A DNA stretch of 64,000 nucleotides from an uncultured Gemmatimonadales bacterium (lineage in GTDB: Bacteria > Gemmatimonadota > Gemmatimonadetes > Palauibacterales > Palauibacteraceae), in contig CAMYMV010000022.1 of assembly GCA_947259585.1 (NCBI GenBank), positions 1-64,000 on the forward strand, written 5' to 3'. Positions 51,288 to 59,857 of the stretch are shown piece after piece. Numbering within the stretch: the stretch's first letter is position 1; each line of letters opens with the position of its first letter. Below the pieces are notes generated by a model, which ran no database searches, was not told where the DNA came from, and saw nothing but the letters and a program-made list of their open reading frames with translations. Both the position numbers and the translations under genes were made by a program.

Positions 51288-51686
51288 ATGAACCTGGCGA
51301 AGATCCTGAAGCTGTATGCTGCATCGCTCGGCGCATTCCTGGTCATCGATCTGCTGTGGCTCGGCGTCATCGCCCGCGGCTTCTACCGCGAGCACCTGGG
51401 CGCGCTTCTGCGGCCGGACGTCCGCTGGGCGCCGGCGATCGTCTTCTATCTGCTCTTCGTCGCCGGAATCCTGGTCTTCGCCGTGCTTCCGGCTCTGGAA
51501 CGGGGCTCGTGGGGCCGTGCCCTCGCCCTCGGCGGCTTGTTCGGCGCGATCTCCTACGCGACGTACGACCTGACGAACCTGGCTACGCTCAAGGGATTCC
51601 CGACCGTAGTGGCCGTCGTGGACATCGCTTGGGGCGCGGTCTTGGCTGCCCTGATCGCCGGAGTCGCCTACAAGGTTGGCTCCTGA
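51288..51686 (+). CDS. DUF2177-family membrane protein
   Basis: The 132-residue protein has four membrane helices and the DUF2177 features: LIDLLWLGVIARGFYREHLG, and SYATYDLTNLATLKGFP with the WGxxLA-like end VVDIAWGAVLAALIAGVAY. The family function is unknown but it often lies near photolyase, TspO and carotenoid genes in other bacteria. Here tspO follows on the same strand. Confidence 0.88.
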   Translation: MNLAKILKLYAASLGAFLVIDLLWLGVIARGFYREHLGALLRPDVRWAPAIVFYLLFVAGILVFAVLPALERGSWGRALALGGLFGAISYATYDLTNLATLKGFPTVVAVVDIAWGAVLAALIAGVAYKVGS

Positions 51687-51715
51687 CCCCCCCTGCCCGC
51701 TGGCGCGTCCAAAGT

Positions 51716-51745
51716 TTGACAAAACATAGACACATGCTGTACATT
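51716..51745 (+). promoter_or_regulatory. tspO promoter
   Basis: TTGACA (51716-51721) is separated by 18 bases from TACATT (51740-51745), 24 bases before the tspO start, which has GAGAGGG upstream. The -35 box is a perfect sigma70 consensus, rare in this window. It has the same 18-base spacing as the litR promoter at 59822. Confidence 0.65.
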
Positions 51746-51769
51746 AGCTGGTAGATTAAGAGAGGGCTC

Positions 51770-52243
51770 ATGCGAGAAGGGATTCGGCTCGGGATCGCGA
51801 TCCTGCTGCCGCTAACGGTGGGAGTGGTGTCGGGGATCCTGACGAGCGAAAGCGTCGTGGATTGGTATCCGACGCTCACCAAGCCGTATTTCACACCGCC
51901 GGATTGGCTGTTCGCTCCGGTATGGACGATCCTCTACCTGGCAATGGGGGTGGCGGCGTACGGGGTCTGGCGGCTCGGGATCGAGACACCCGGCGTCAGG
52001 CAGGCGCTTACCGTTTTCCTCATCCAGCTGCTGCTGAACGGGCTGTGGTCGATCCTGTTCTTCGGCCTCCATTCTCCCGCTGCGGCCCTCTTCGACATCG
52101 TGCTGCTGTGGCTGTTCATCGGGTGGATGGTATACCTGTTTGGGCGCTTAGTCCCCTGGACCCTGTTGCTGCTCCTCCCCTACTGGGCATGGGTGAGCTT
52201 CGCGGCGGCGCTCAACTTCGAGATCTGGAGGCTGAACGGATGA
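51770..52243 (+). CDS. tspO: TspO/MBR-family tryptophan-rich sensory protein
   Basis: The 157-residue protein has five membrane helices and TspO motifs: WYPTLTKPYFTPPDWLFAPVWTILYLAMGVAAY with the Pro/Trp-rich loop, and LNGLWSILFFGL. TspO binds porphyrins and other tetrapyrroles and regulates stress or light responses. It overlaps the next small ORF by ATGA. Confidence 0.93.
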   Translation: MREGIRLGIAILLPLTVGVVSGILTSESVVDWYPTLTKPYFTPPDWLFAPVWTILYLAMGVAAYGVWRLGIETPGVRQALTVFLIQLLLNGLWSILFFGLHSPAAALFDIVLLWLFIGWMVYLFGRLVPWTLLLLLPYWAWVSFAAALNFEIWRLNG

Positions 52244-52398
52244 AGGGAGCGAGCTGGCCGGAGATGACCGTGGCGATCTCCGCGGTGGTCATCGGCCTCG
52301 CCGCGCTGTTCGTATCGACGTACGAAGTCCGACTGTTGCGTGAGGACCAGCGGATCTCCGTGGGTGTCCACCAGCCGGACCTCGAGTTCAAGAGCTAG
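52240..52398 (+). CDS. 52-residue membrane protein after tspO
   Basis: ATG 52240 overlaps the tspO stop, a coupled arrangement. The product has one transmembrane helix (MTVAISAVVIGLAALFVSTYEV) and a short hydrophilic C-terminal domain. Function unknown; it could belong to the tspO unit or to the ABC operon that starts eight bases later. Confidence 0.5.
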   Translation: MKGASWPEMTVAISAVVIGLAALFVSTYEVRLLREDQRISVGVHQPDLEFKS

Positions 52399-52406
52399 CG
52401 GCGGCC

Positions 52407-53294
52407 ATGCGTCTCCGCGCCCTCTTCCCCTTCCGCTTGCCGTCGCTCGTCGGTTCGGCCGCCGTGCTGGTCGGACCGCTGGTCGCCCCGAGCGCTTACG
52501 CCGCCGACGTGACGCCGGAATCCGAATGTCCGGCCGATCTGGAGCTCCTCGTGGAGCGCTCCTTCGCCGAAGAGGCCGGCCTCCGGGTGGGCGAGCGGGT
52601 CCACCTGGGCAGCCAGCCGGACAAGGTGGGGTGCCCGGCCACCGTCGCGGGGATCTACGAGCCGAAGGCCGATCCCTCCAAGCTGACCGCCGAGCTGCCC
52701 CGGGTCATCCTCCACCTCCCGCACCTCGCCCGGCTTCTGGATCGGGTGGGAGAGGCCGATCGCTTCGCAATCCGCACTTGGCCGGGCACGGACGAGGAGG
52801 CTCTTCGCCGGAGCCTGGCCGCCCAGCTCACCGGGGCCCAGGTTGTACATACGGATGAGGTGATCGGTCGCGCCTCCACGACTTTCGAGGTCGTGCGCCG
52901 TTTCCATCGCGCCATCGGTCTGATCACGCTCACGGCTGGCGGGGCCTTCCTGGCCTGCATCATGATCCTCAAGATCCAGGAGCGGCGCACTCCCATCGCC
53001 GCTATGCGGTTACTGGGCACATCACGCCGCACGCTGGTCGGCTGGCTGGTGCTGGAGGCAGCGCTCGTGTCCGCCTTTGGCGGCGCGCTCGGAGTGGCGA
53101 TCGGCCAGCTCGCCTCGGCGATCATCAACCGCTACTACCAGTGGACGTACGACACGGCGCTGGTGTTCTCCATCGTCACGCCGGAGATCGTCTTCCGAGC
53201 GCTCGGACTCGCGGTACTTCTCGGACTGGCGGCGGGCGCCATCGCGACGCTGCGGCTGCTCTCCGTCCATCCGCTCGAGGAGGCCGGGAGGTAG
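52407..53294 (+). CDS. ABC transporter permease, FtsX-type (AttG-like)
   Basis: The 295-residue protein has an N-terminal signal or membrane segment, a small periplasmic region (ECPADLELLVERSFAEEAGLRVGERVHLG), then three C-terminal membrane helices of an FtsX core (RAIGLITLTAGGAFLACIMIL ... ILKIQERRTPIAAMRLLGTSRRTLVGWLVLE). The sequence is short for a MacB/LolE permease, with a reduced periplasmic domain. First gene of a four-gene ABC operon; three bases separate it from the next permease. Confidence 0.75.
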   Translation: MRLRALFPFRLPSLVGSAAVLVGPLVAPSAYAADVTPESECPADLELLVERSFAEEAGLRVGERVHLGSQPDKVGCPATVAGIYEPKADPSKLTAELPRVILHLPHLARLLDRVGEADRFAIRTWPGTDEEALRRSLAAQLTGAQVVHTDEVIGRASTTFEVVRRFHRAIGLITLTAGGAFLACIMILKIQERRTPIAAMRLLGTSRRTLVGWLVLEAALVSAFGGALGVAIGQLASAIINRYYQWTYDTALVFSIVTPEIVFRALGLAVLLGLAAGAIATLRLLSVHPLEEAGR

Positions 53295-53296
53295 GG

Positions 53297-54487
53297 ATGC
53301 TCTGGCGCTTCTCGTACCGCGAGCTCCTCGGACACCCGCTGAGAAGCAGCTTGGTGGTCCTCGGGGTGTCGGTGGCGACCGCCATGATGATCAGCATGCT
53401 CATGCTGGGAGCCGGCATCGGACGGAGCTTCGCAGAACTCCTGGTGGCCCGCGGATACACCCTGCGGGTCTCTCCCCGCGGCACGTTGCCGCTCGAGACC
53501 CGAGCGACGCTCTCCGATATCGAGTTATTGAGCCTGGATCTGCTGGGGCAGGCCGAGGTGGCCGGCGTCGCGCCCGCCCTGGCGGCCAACTTGCTCCTCC
53601 GACCGACTGCGGGTGTCGCCTCCGCCGACCCGCAGGGGAGCCGGGTCTTCGCTCTCGGCATCGACCCGGACGAGCAGGGCGTGTATCGGCTGGTGGACGG
53701 TCAGGCTCCTCGGGGCGTCGGCGAGGTGGTTATCGGGAGCGAGCTTGCCTCGGAGGGCTTTGACGTCGGGGATGGGATGAAGCTGGATCGACCAGGGGAC
53801 TTCGCGTCACCGGCGTCGGGAGACGACTACGAGATCGTCGGCGTCGCCCAATTCGTCTACACGTCGAAGGGGGAGCGGCCCATCGCGATGCGCCTCGACG
53901 ACCTGCAGGCGCTGACACTGCGAGCCGATGCTGCCTCCTTCCTGATGATCCGCCTTCACCCGGGGATCGATCCCACGGCCGCGGCGGAGCGCCTGCGCAC
54001 CATGTTCCCGCAGGCCGAGATCGCATCGGTGGCGGAGCTCGTCGCGCGCGCCGAGGCCCGGCTCTCCTATTTCCGGCAAATGGCGCTCGTGCTCGGTGCG
54101 GTCAGCCTATTCGTGGCCGTGCTTCTGGTGGGTACCCTGATGTCGGTATCGATCAACGACCGCTACGGAAGCATCGCCGCCCTGCGTGCGATCGGCTTCT
54201 CGCGGCAGAGCCTGGTGACCGCCTTCGCCAGCGAAGGCCTCGTCCTCTGCGTGGTCGCGGGATTCCTGGGCCTCGGCCTGGGCCTGATGGTGGCCGGCTA
54301 TCTGGACTCCGTTCTGTCGGATTTCCCGGGGTTGCCGCTGGCCGTGGAGTTCTTCGTCCTCGAGCCGGGCGACCTCGGGACCGGCTACCTGACGCTCGTG
54401 CTGGCCGGCTTGCTGGCGACGCTCGTGCCGGCCTGGCGGGCGGCATCCCTGGATATCGCCAAGACGCTGCACAGAGAGGAGCCGTGA
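53297..54487 (+). CDS. ABC transporter permease, MacB/LolE-type (AttF-like)
   Basis: The 396-residue permease has an N-terminal helix (LLGHPLRSSLVVLGVSVATAMMISMLML), a periplasmic MacB-PCD-like domain with YEIVGVAQFVYTSKGERPIAMRL, and three C-terminal FtsX helices with SINDRYGSIAALRAIGFSRQSLV. ATG 53297 is preceded by GGGAGGTAGGG. It pairs with the preceding permease. Confidence 0.85.
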   Translation: MLWRFSYRELLGHPLRSSLVVLGVSVATAMMISMLMLGAGIGRSFAELLVARGYTLRVSPRGTLPLETRATLSDIELLSLDLLGQAEVAGVAPALAANLLLRPTAGVASADPQGSRVFALGIDPDEQGVYRLVDGQAPRGVGEVVIGSELASEGFDVGDGMKLDRPGDFASPASGDDYEIVGVAQFVYTSKGERPIAMRLDDLQALTLRADAASFLMIRLHPGIDPTAAAERLRTMFPQAEIASVAELVARAEARLSYFRQMALVLGAVSLFVAVLLVGTLMSVSINDRYGSIAALRAIGFSRQSLVTAFASEGLVLCVVAGFLGLGLGLMVAGYLDSVLSDFPGLPLAVEFFVLEPGDLGTGYLTLVLAGLLATLVPAWRAASLDIAKTLHREEP

Positions 54488-54578
54488 ACAGATCTTCCTC
54501 CGTAGAGATCATAAATCGAAACCCGGCGACCGGCGACCTGAAGAGCCTTCGAGGCCAGCGGCCGCTTCGGCCCACGAG

Positions 54579-55238
54579 GTGGCCTGCGTGGACGTACACC
54601 GCAGCTACAGGCTGCAGGCCAGCACCGTCGAGGCGGTTCGCGGAGTGACGATGCAGGTGGACTCCGGAGACTTCCTGGCGATCTCCGGCTCGAGCGGCTC
54701 CGGCAAGTCCACTCTGCTCCACCTGCTGGGCGGGCTCGACACGCCGACTCGCGGGGAGGTGTTCCTGGCCGGGGCTCGGGTGCGGGATCTCGGAGACCGC
54801 CAGCTCGCCCGCCATCGCCTGCTGAACGTCGGCTTCGTGTTCCAGCGATTCCACCTTCTCTCGATGCTGAGCGCGCGCGAGAACGTCGAGCTGCCGCTTT
54901 CCGAAGCCGGGGTGGGGCGCCGGGAGCGACGTGAGCGGGCGGCCCATCTTCTGGAGCGCGTCGGTCTCGCTCGGCGCGCGAATCACCGGCCGGGAGAGCT
55001 CTCGGGTGGAGAGCGGCAGCGGGTGGCCGTGGCCCGGGCGCTCGCCAACGAGCCACATGTGCTCCTGGCCGACGAACCGACGGGCGAGCTCGACCGAGCG
55101 AATTCCGAGGCCATCCTCGAGCTGTTCGCGAGCCTGAACGAGGAAGGGCTGGCTCTGGTCGTCGCCACGCACGACATGCATCTGGCCGAGGGCGCACGGC
55201 GCCGCCTGGAGCTCATCGACGGGAGGCTCGACGGGTGA
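54579..55238 (+). CDS. ABC transporter ATPase, LolD/AttE type
   Basis: The 219-residue ATPase has Walker A SGSSGSGKSTLLHLLGG, Q-loop FVFQRFHLL, signature LSGGERQRVAVARALA, Walker B VLLADEPTGELD and H-loop VATHDMH. The GTG at 54579 is the only in-frame start that fits; a 91-base gap after the permease contains no alternative and no good ribosome site. Belongs to the family driving FtsX-type permeases. Confidence 0.88.
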   Translation: MACVDVHRSYRLQASTVEAVRGVTMQVDSGDFLAISGSSGSGKSTLLHLLGGLDTPTRGEVFLAGARVRDLGDRQLARHRLLNVGFVFQRFHLLSMLSARENVELPLSEAGVGRRERRERAAHLLERVGLARRANHRPGELSGGERQRVAVARALANEPHVLLADEPTGELDRANSEAILELFASLNEEGLALVVATHDMHLAEGARRRLELIDGRLDG

Positions 55239-56746
55239 TCACCCGCCTCGTGCTGCGCTCGGTGGCCCAGAGGCCCGTACGGACCGCCCTGCTGCTGGCC
55301 GGCTACGGGCTCGGGGTGGGGGTGACGGTGGCCCTGCTGTCCATCGCCACGGCGATGCTCGAACAGGCCCGCGATCGCGATCTCGTCGGCGGCGGCGACC
55401 TCACGGTGCTCCCCGTAGGCTTGGATCTCGAGACGTTCAAGACGGGTGGCGTGAGCTCCATGTACTTCACCATCGAGCAAGCGCCGTTCCTCTACCGGGA
55501 GGCGATCGGCTCCGACCGCTACGAGGGCCGGATCAAGTCCGCCGCACCCTGGATCGACGACGCGCTGCTGTATCTGCGTGCCGACGGTGACCCCGTGCCG
55601 GTGGTAGCCAGCGGCGAGATCCCCAGCTTGAGCGAAGCCCTGGACGTGGCCTCCGATCTGCTGCGCGGTCGCTGGGAGGATGTGGGGGCCGACCGAGCCT
55701 GGGCGAGTCCAGATGACAGCACGCTGTACGCGCAGCTCGATCGCTTTCACCGACCGCCGCCGGCCGCGCGCGGAGACTCTACCTGGGCGGAGTGGCACTA
55801 CTTCAACATCCTGCTTCCCGAGGACCGCGGTTGGTTGTATCTGACCTACATGGTAGCGGGTGACATCGAGGGTGACAGATGGGGAGGGCGGATGCTGGCC
55901 ACCCTGGTGGGCGGCGATCTCGGTCCGAGCCGCGAGCGCACGTTCGAGGCCGTGGTCGAGGGAACGGACGTCGAGTTCTTCTCGGATCGACCCGATGTGC
56001 GGATCGGCGCGTCGACGGTCGGCCTCACGCCCGAGGGCCGCTACGAGCTGTTCGCGCGGGTGCCTGCGGAGGACCGCTCCGACACGCTGCGCGTGCGGCT
56101 GTCGATTCACGCGCCCGAACGTCGGTACGTGCCTCCTCTGGAGGTCGGTGAGGAGATCGTGTCGGGGTACACGGTCCCGATTCTGGACGGAAACGCCGAC
56201 GGCGAGATCTGCACGCGCCGGGGCTGTGCGGTCATACGCGAGGGGCGGGCCTACCACGATCACAACTGGGGCACATGGCGTGACGTGACCTGGGATTGGG
56301 GCACATGGCGCGCTGGTCCTTATGCCCTCGTCTACGGGGGGGTGTTCGAGAACCGGGTGCCGGTGGGTGCGCGCTTCCTGTTTGTGACCGACAGCCTCGG
56401 TTTCCGGCAGATCTTCGAAATCGAGGACATCTCCTACGATTGGGAATCGCGTCCCGACGTCCCTGCCAGTCGCCTACCGACGGATCTTCGTTTGCTGGCG
56501 CGGAACGGGCAGGATTCCCTGGTGCTCGAGGCCCGCGTCGCAACGGCGAGGGTGACCGACGTGCGGACGGCAGAGGGGCTGCCGGCGCGGGCGTTCTTCC
56601 AGCTGCAGGGAGCCGGCACGCTCCGTGGCTTCCTCGACGCGGCACCGATTGACGCCCAGGGGGAAGGTTTCTTCGAGACCTGGTCGTGGGGGTGGGAGCC
56701 GAGGCCTGCCGCCAGCGCCCAACGGCGTCAGAGTCGGGCTGACTAG
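55235..56746 (+). CDS. membrane-anchored AttH/CrtC-like lipocalin protein
   Basis: The 503-residue protein starts with an FtsX/MacB-like N-terminal membrane helix (RTALLLAGYGLGVGVTVALLSIATAMLEQARDRD). It continues as an AttH/CrtC-type lipocalin domain: DSTWAEWHYFNILLPEDRGWLYLTYMVAG, and near residue 340 YHDHNWGTWRDVTWDWG, the diagnostic motif of the carotenoid-hydratase/AttH family. In Attachment-type systems AttH is a separate exported protein made with AttEFG transporters; here it is fused to a permease-type anchor. Start overlaps the ATPase stop (ATGA). It may deliver or modify a lipid substrate. Confidence 0.8.
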   Translation: MITRLVLRSVAQRPVRTALLLAGYGLGVGVTVALLSIATAMLEQARDRDLVGGGDLTVLPVGLDLETFKTGGVSSMYFTIEQAPFLYREAIGSDRYEGRIKSAAPWIDDALLYLRADGDPVPVVASGEIPSLSEALDVASDLLRGRWEDVGADRAWASPDDSTLYAQLDRFHRPPPAARGDSTWAEWHYFNILLPEDRGWLYLTYMVAGDIEGDRWGGRMLATLVGGDLGPSRERTFEAVVEGTDVEFFSDRPDVRIGASTVGLTPEGRYELFARVPAEDRSDTLRVRLSIHAPERRYVPPLEVGEEIVSGYTVPILDGNADGEICTRRGCAVIREGRAYHDHNWGTWRDVTWDWGTWRAGPYALVYGGVFENRVPVGARFLFVTDSLGFRQIFEIEDISYDWESRPDVPASRLPTDLRLLARNGQDSLVLEARVATARVTDVRTAEGLPARAFFQLQGAGTLRGFLDAAPIDAQGEGFFETWSWGWEPRPAASAQRRQSRAD

Positions 56747-56753
56747 CGGCATC

Positions 56754-57548
56754 GTGGGAGCCGTCCCGCTCTTCTTCGTCGGCTGGGCAATCCTGGCTCT
56801 CGGGATGGCGGCGCTGTGGATGGTTCAGCGGCGCACCGGCGATGCCGGCGTCGTGGATCTGGGTTGGACGGCCGGCCTCGGCTTCCTCGCCGTGCTCTAT
56901 GCCGCCGGTCTGGGCGAAGGTCTGGCGTCGCGGCGTTGGCTGGCGGCCCTCATGGCGGGTGCCTGGTCTTTTCGGCTCTCCTACTACATCCTGTTCGACC
57001 GGGTGCTGCCGCGGGGCGAGGATGCGCGGTACAGGACACTTCGCGCCCGGTGGAGCGGGCGCGCTGAGGCGCGTTTCTTCGTGTTTTTTCAGGCGCAGGC
57101 CTTCCTGGCGGCCCTGCTCTCGATCCAGTTCATGATCGTAATGCTCCATCCCGCGGCCTCGCTGAGGGTATGGGACTTCGCCGCGCTGACGATCGTCTTC
57201 CTGTCGATCGCTGGAGAGTCGACGGCCGACGCCCAGCTGCGCCGCTTCCGGCACGATCCCGCCAACCGCGGAAGGACGTGCCGAGAAGGTCTGTGGAGGT
57301 ACTCCCGGCATCCGAACTACTTCTTCGAGTGGCTCTTCTGGCTGGCGTGGGTGGTGATGGCCTGGGGCTCGCCATGGTGGCCCGCCACCTGGATCGCGCC
57401 GGCCCTCATGCTGTTCTTCATCCTCCGGGTGACCGGGATCCCGCCGACCGAGGAGCAGGCCCTGAAGAGTCGCGGCGAGGATTACCGGCGGTATCAGCGT
57501 GAGACGAGCGCCTTCTTCCCGTGGTTTCCGAAGCGAGCGAGAGGTTGA
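56754..57548 (+). CDS. DUF1295-family membrane protein (steroid-5-alpha-reductase-like)
   Basis: The 264-residue protein has about six or seven membrane helices and the C-terminal motif [27 protein letters not shown] plus [25 protein letters not shown], typical of DUF1295 proteins related to isoprenylcysteine methyltransferase and steroid reductases. GTG 56754, seven bases after the previous stop, gives a clean N-terminal helix. An oxidoreductase or methyltransferase acting on a membrane lipid is suggested by the family. Confidence 0.82.
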   Translation: MGAVPLFFVGWAILALGMAALWMVQRRTGDAGVVDLGWTAGLGFLAVLYAAGLGEGLASRRWLAALMAGAWSFRLSYYILFDRVLPRGEDARYRTLRARWSGRAEARFFVFFQAQAFLAALLSIQFMIVMLHPAASLRVWDFAALTIVFLSIAGESTADAQLRRFRHDPANRGRTCREGLWRYSRHPNYFFEWLFWLAWVVMAWGSPWWPATWIAPALMLFFILRVTGIPPTEEQALKSRGEDYRRYQRETSAFFPWFPKRARG

Positions 57549-57598
57549 GCAGGCGCGGCGTCGATCCAGGATCGGCGGGCTCGGACGGAGCCGTTCTC

Positions 57599-58084
57599 GT
57601 GCGACGTGCGGGGGGGCTCGGCAGGAATGAGCCGCACCTGCTCCAGGCGTCGATGCGGCTCGACCTGCCGCTCGACCGGGTCTTCGACTTCTTTTCGGAG
57701 GCGGCGAATCTCGAGAAGATCACACCTCCGGAGCTGAAGTTCCGCATCCTCAGCCCTCTTCCGATCAAGATGAGGGACGGGGCATTGATCGACTACGAGA
57801 TCCGGCTTTTCGCCGCGCCGATGCGGTGGCGCACATTGATCTCGGGGTGGGATCCTCCATGCAGCTTCGTCGATGAGCAGCTGAAGGGACCCTACCGTCA
57901 ATGGGTCCACACGCACCGCTTCAAGCCCGAGGCCGACGGCTCCACGAGGATCGAGGACGAGGTGCGCTTTCGTCTTCCGATGTGGCCTCTCGGCGAAATA
58001 GCCTGGCCGGTGATCCGCTTGCAGCTTACCCGGATCTTCGGATACCGTCAGGCTATGATCCGCAAGCTGCTGGAAGAGATCTGA
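57599..58084 (+). CDS. SRPBCC-family ligand-binding protein
   Basis: The 161-residue protein has the SRPBCC (START-like) pattern: [71 protein letters not shown], ending in the long C-terminal helix [19 protein letters not shown]. Such proteins bind hydrophobic ligands; in some bacteria they accompany cyclopropane synthase or DUF1295 genes, as here. GTG 57599 with GGAG upstream is preferred; the longer GTG 57521 would overlap the upstream gene. Confidence 0.8.
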   Translation: MRRAGGLGRNEPHLLQASMRLDLPLDRVFDFFSEAANLEKITPPELKFRILSPLPIKMRDGALIDYEIRLFAAPMRWRTLISGWDPPCSFVDEQLKGPYRQWVHTHRFKPEADGSTRIEDEVRFRLPMWPLGEIAWPVIRLQLTRIFGYRQAMIRKLLEEI

Positions 58085-58156
58085 CCGACCCTGCAGCCTG
58101 CCGACGAGGGCTGACAGGCTTCCACATACAGCTGATTCCCGACAACCAAGGAGGCG

Positions 58157-58993
58157 ATGATGGGAGATTTCGATCTGGGCGGACTCGGCGTGCTCGCGAT
58201 GAGCCTCGTGACCACGTGGGGGGTTCGCGTAGCCGGGGCGATTGCGGTCTTGCTGATCGGCCGTTGGGTGGCGGCCCGGATCCGGTACGGGGTGCGAGCC
58301 GGACTGGAGCGCCGCCAAACGGATGAGACCCTGTCACCCTTCCTCTCCGGCATCGCGTACTGGCTGACCATGGCCTTCGTCGTCGTCGCGGTGCTGGGTC
58401 TGTTCGGCATCCCGACGGCGTCGCTCGTCGCCGTGCTCGGCGCGGCAGGTCTGGCCGTCGGGCTCGCGCTCCAGGGCACCCTGTCACACTTTGCCGCCGG
58501 CGTTATGCTGCTCGTTTTCCGGCCGTTCCGCGTCGGCGACCTGGTGGAGGTCGGAGGCGACGTAGGGAAAGTGGCTGAAATCGGCATCTTCTCGATGGTG
58601 CTGAACACGACGGACAACGTCCGCACCATCATTCCCAACTCCGAGGTGTGGGGAAAGCCGATCAAGAACTACACGGCGAACGAGACACGCAGGGTCGACA
58701 TGGTCATCGGCGTCGGCTACGAGGACGATCTCTCGCTCGTGAAAGAGACGATCGAAAGGGTCGTTCGGGCCGACGAGCGGGTGCTGACTGATCCGGAGGC
58801 CCGGGTGGCCGTCTCCAACCTCGGAGACTCCTCGGTGGACTTCGTAGTCCGGCCCTGGTGCACGCCCGACGACTACTGGGACGTCCGGTTCGATCTAACG
58901 CGTCGGATCAAGGAGGAACTGGAGGGCGCCGGCTGCAGCATCCCGTTCCCGCAGCGGGACGTACACCTCTTCCAGGCGTCGAGCGCGGCTTAG
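58157..58993 (+). CDS. mscS: small-conductance mechanosensitive channel
   Basis: The 278-residue protein has three membrane helices. The pore helix carries the glycine/alanine-rich TASLVAVLGAAGLAVGLALQGTLSHFAAGVMLLVFRPFRVGD. A beta domain follows (VEVGGDVGKVAEIGIFSMVLNTTDNVRTIIPNSEVWGKPIKNY) and then the C-terminal domain with SVDFVVRPWCTPDDYWDVRFDL. All marks of MscS. CAAGGAGGCG precedes the ATG. Confidence 0.93.
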   Translation: MMGDFDLGGLGVLAMSLVTTWGVRVAGAIAVLLIGRWVAARIRYGVRAGLERRQTDETLSPFLSGIAYWLTMAFVVVAVLGLFGIPTASLVAVLGAAGLAVGLALQGTLSHFAAGVMLLVFRPFRVGDLVEVGGDVGKVAEIGIFSMVLNTTDNVRTIIPNSEVWGKPIKNYTANETRRVDMVIGVGYEDDLSLVKETIERVVRADERVLTDPEARVAVSNLGDSSVDFVVRPWCTPDDYWDVRFDLTRRIKEELEGAGCSIPFPQRDVHLFQASSAA

Positions 58994-59044
58994 TCCAGCT
59001 GGCGACGTAGGGGGCTCGGTAGCACGGAAAGGTCACTGGAGGAC

Positions 59045-59079
59045 TGGGAGCCTGGCCCGCGGAGCGGGCAGGTCCCAGC
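59045..59079 (+). terminator. hairpin between convergent mscS and fasciclin genes
   Basis: CTGGGA-G-CCTG-G-CCCGC pairs with GCGGG-CAGG-TCCCAG around a GGA loop: fifteen pairs with two single-base bulges. It lies between convergent genes and could end transcription in both directions; there is no T-run. Confidence 0.45.
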
Positions 59080-59160
59080 CCAACCAGCGTGATAGCGGCA
59101 AACGTGACCACACAGTGATCCACCCATCCCAGGAGCCACTATCATCTCTTGCGCCCTGAC

Positions 59161-59673
59161 TTACTCCGCGGGCGGCAGGAGAACCGCGTCGATCACGTGG
59201 ATGACGCCGTTCGACGCCTCGATATCGGGCGTGACGATGTTCGACTCGTTGACGCGGACGTTGGCGGCGTCGACAACCAGGTTCTGGCCCTGAACCGTGG
59301 TCAGCTCGGTGGCGGCCAACACGTCACCGGACAACAACGCTCCCGAAACCACATGGTAGGTGAGGATGGCGACCAGCTGGTCCAGGTTCTCCGGCAGCAG
59401 CAGACTCTCGACCGTGCCGGCCGGCAGTGCCGCGAACGCCGCGTCCGTGGGAGCGAACACGGTGAACGGTCCAGGAGACTTCAGGGTCGCGACCAGGTCG
59501 GCGGCGGTAACCGCGGCGACCAGCGTCTCGAAGATCCCCGCGCCGACGGCCGTGTCGACGATATCCGGCAGCGGCTCGGGCGCCACCGGGAGCTCGTCGT
59601 CACTGCAGCCGGCGAGGACGGCGCCGATAAAGATGGGAAGAACGGCCAGCCTAACTCGTCTCGAAACTCGCAT
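59161..59673 (-). CDS. fasciclin-domain lipoprotein
   Basis: The 170-residue protein has a lipoprotein signal ending GAVLAGC. One Fas1 domain follows: [50 protein letters not shown], and the final [18 protein letters not shown]. Fas1 domains mediate adhesion or bind periplasmic partners. It is divergent from litR, and a strong promoter lies in between. Confidence 0.9.
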   Translation of the reverse strand: MRVSRRVRLAVLPIFIGAVLAGCSDDELPVAPEPLPDIVDTAVGAGIFETLVAAVTAADLVATLKSPGPFTVFAPTDAAFAALPAGTVESLLLPENLDQLVAILTYHVVSGALLSGDVLAATELTTVQGQNLVVDAANVRVNESNIVTPDIEASNGVIHVIDAVLLPPAE

Positions 59674-59771
59674 GACATCAACTCTCCGTTGCTAGGTAGG
59701 GCTCAACATGAGCACCGGACCAGGCGGTGTACCGGCGCTCTGTTCGATCGATTGTCTAGCGTTTGTCGAGA

Positions 59772-59800
59772 AATATATGCTCCTTACTGAGTGCTGTCAA
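59772..59800 (-). promoter_or_regulatory. fasciclin-gene promoter
   Basis: On the minus strand TTGACA (59795-59800) is followed after exactly 17 bases by TATATT (59772-59777), near-consensus sigma70, about 100 bases before the ATG at 59673. It faces away from the litR promoter; TTGAC/GTCAA strings recur between them. Confidence 0.7.
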
Positions 59801-59821
59801 TGGTTTGTCCCATACCAAAGC

Positions 59822-59851
59822 TTGACAGTCAATCGGGTGTCCTGCTAACTT
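59822..59851 (+). promoter_or_regulatory. litR promoter, probable leaderless transcript
   Basis: TTGACA (59822-59827), an 18-base spacer and TAACTT (59846-59851) are followed only six bases later by the ATG at 59858. Transcription starting about seven bases after the -10 would begin at or next to the ATG, so the mRNA would lack a leader and ribosome site. The -35 is part of an inverted repeat TTGAC-A-GTCAA (59822-59832). Confidence 0.6.
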
Positions 59852-59857
59852 CTTGCT

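Noticed and set aside
54488..54578. An earlier start for the ABC ATPase at GTG 54484
   Set aside because: That GTG is in a different frame, and no in-frame ATG, GTG or TTG lies between it and 54579.
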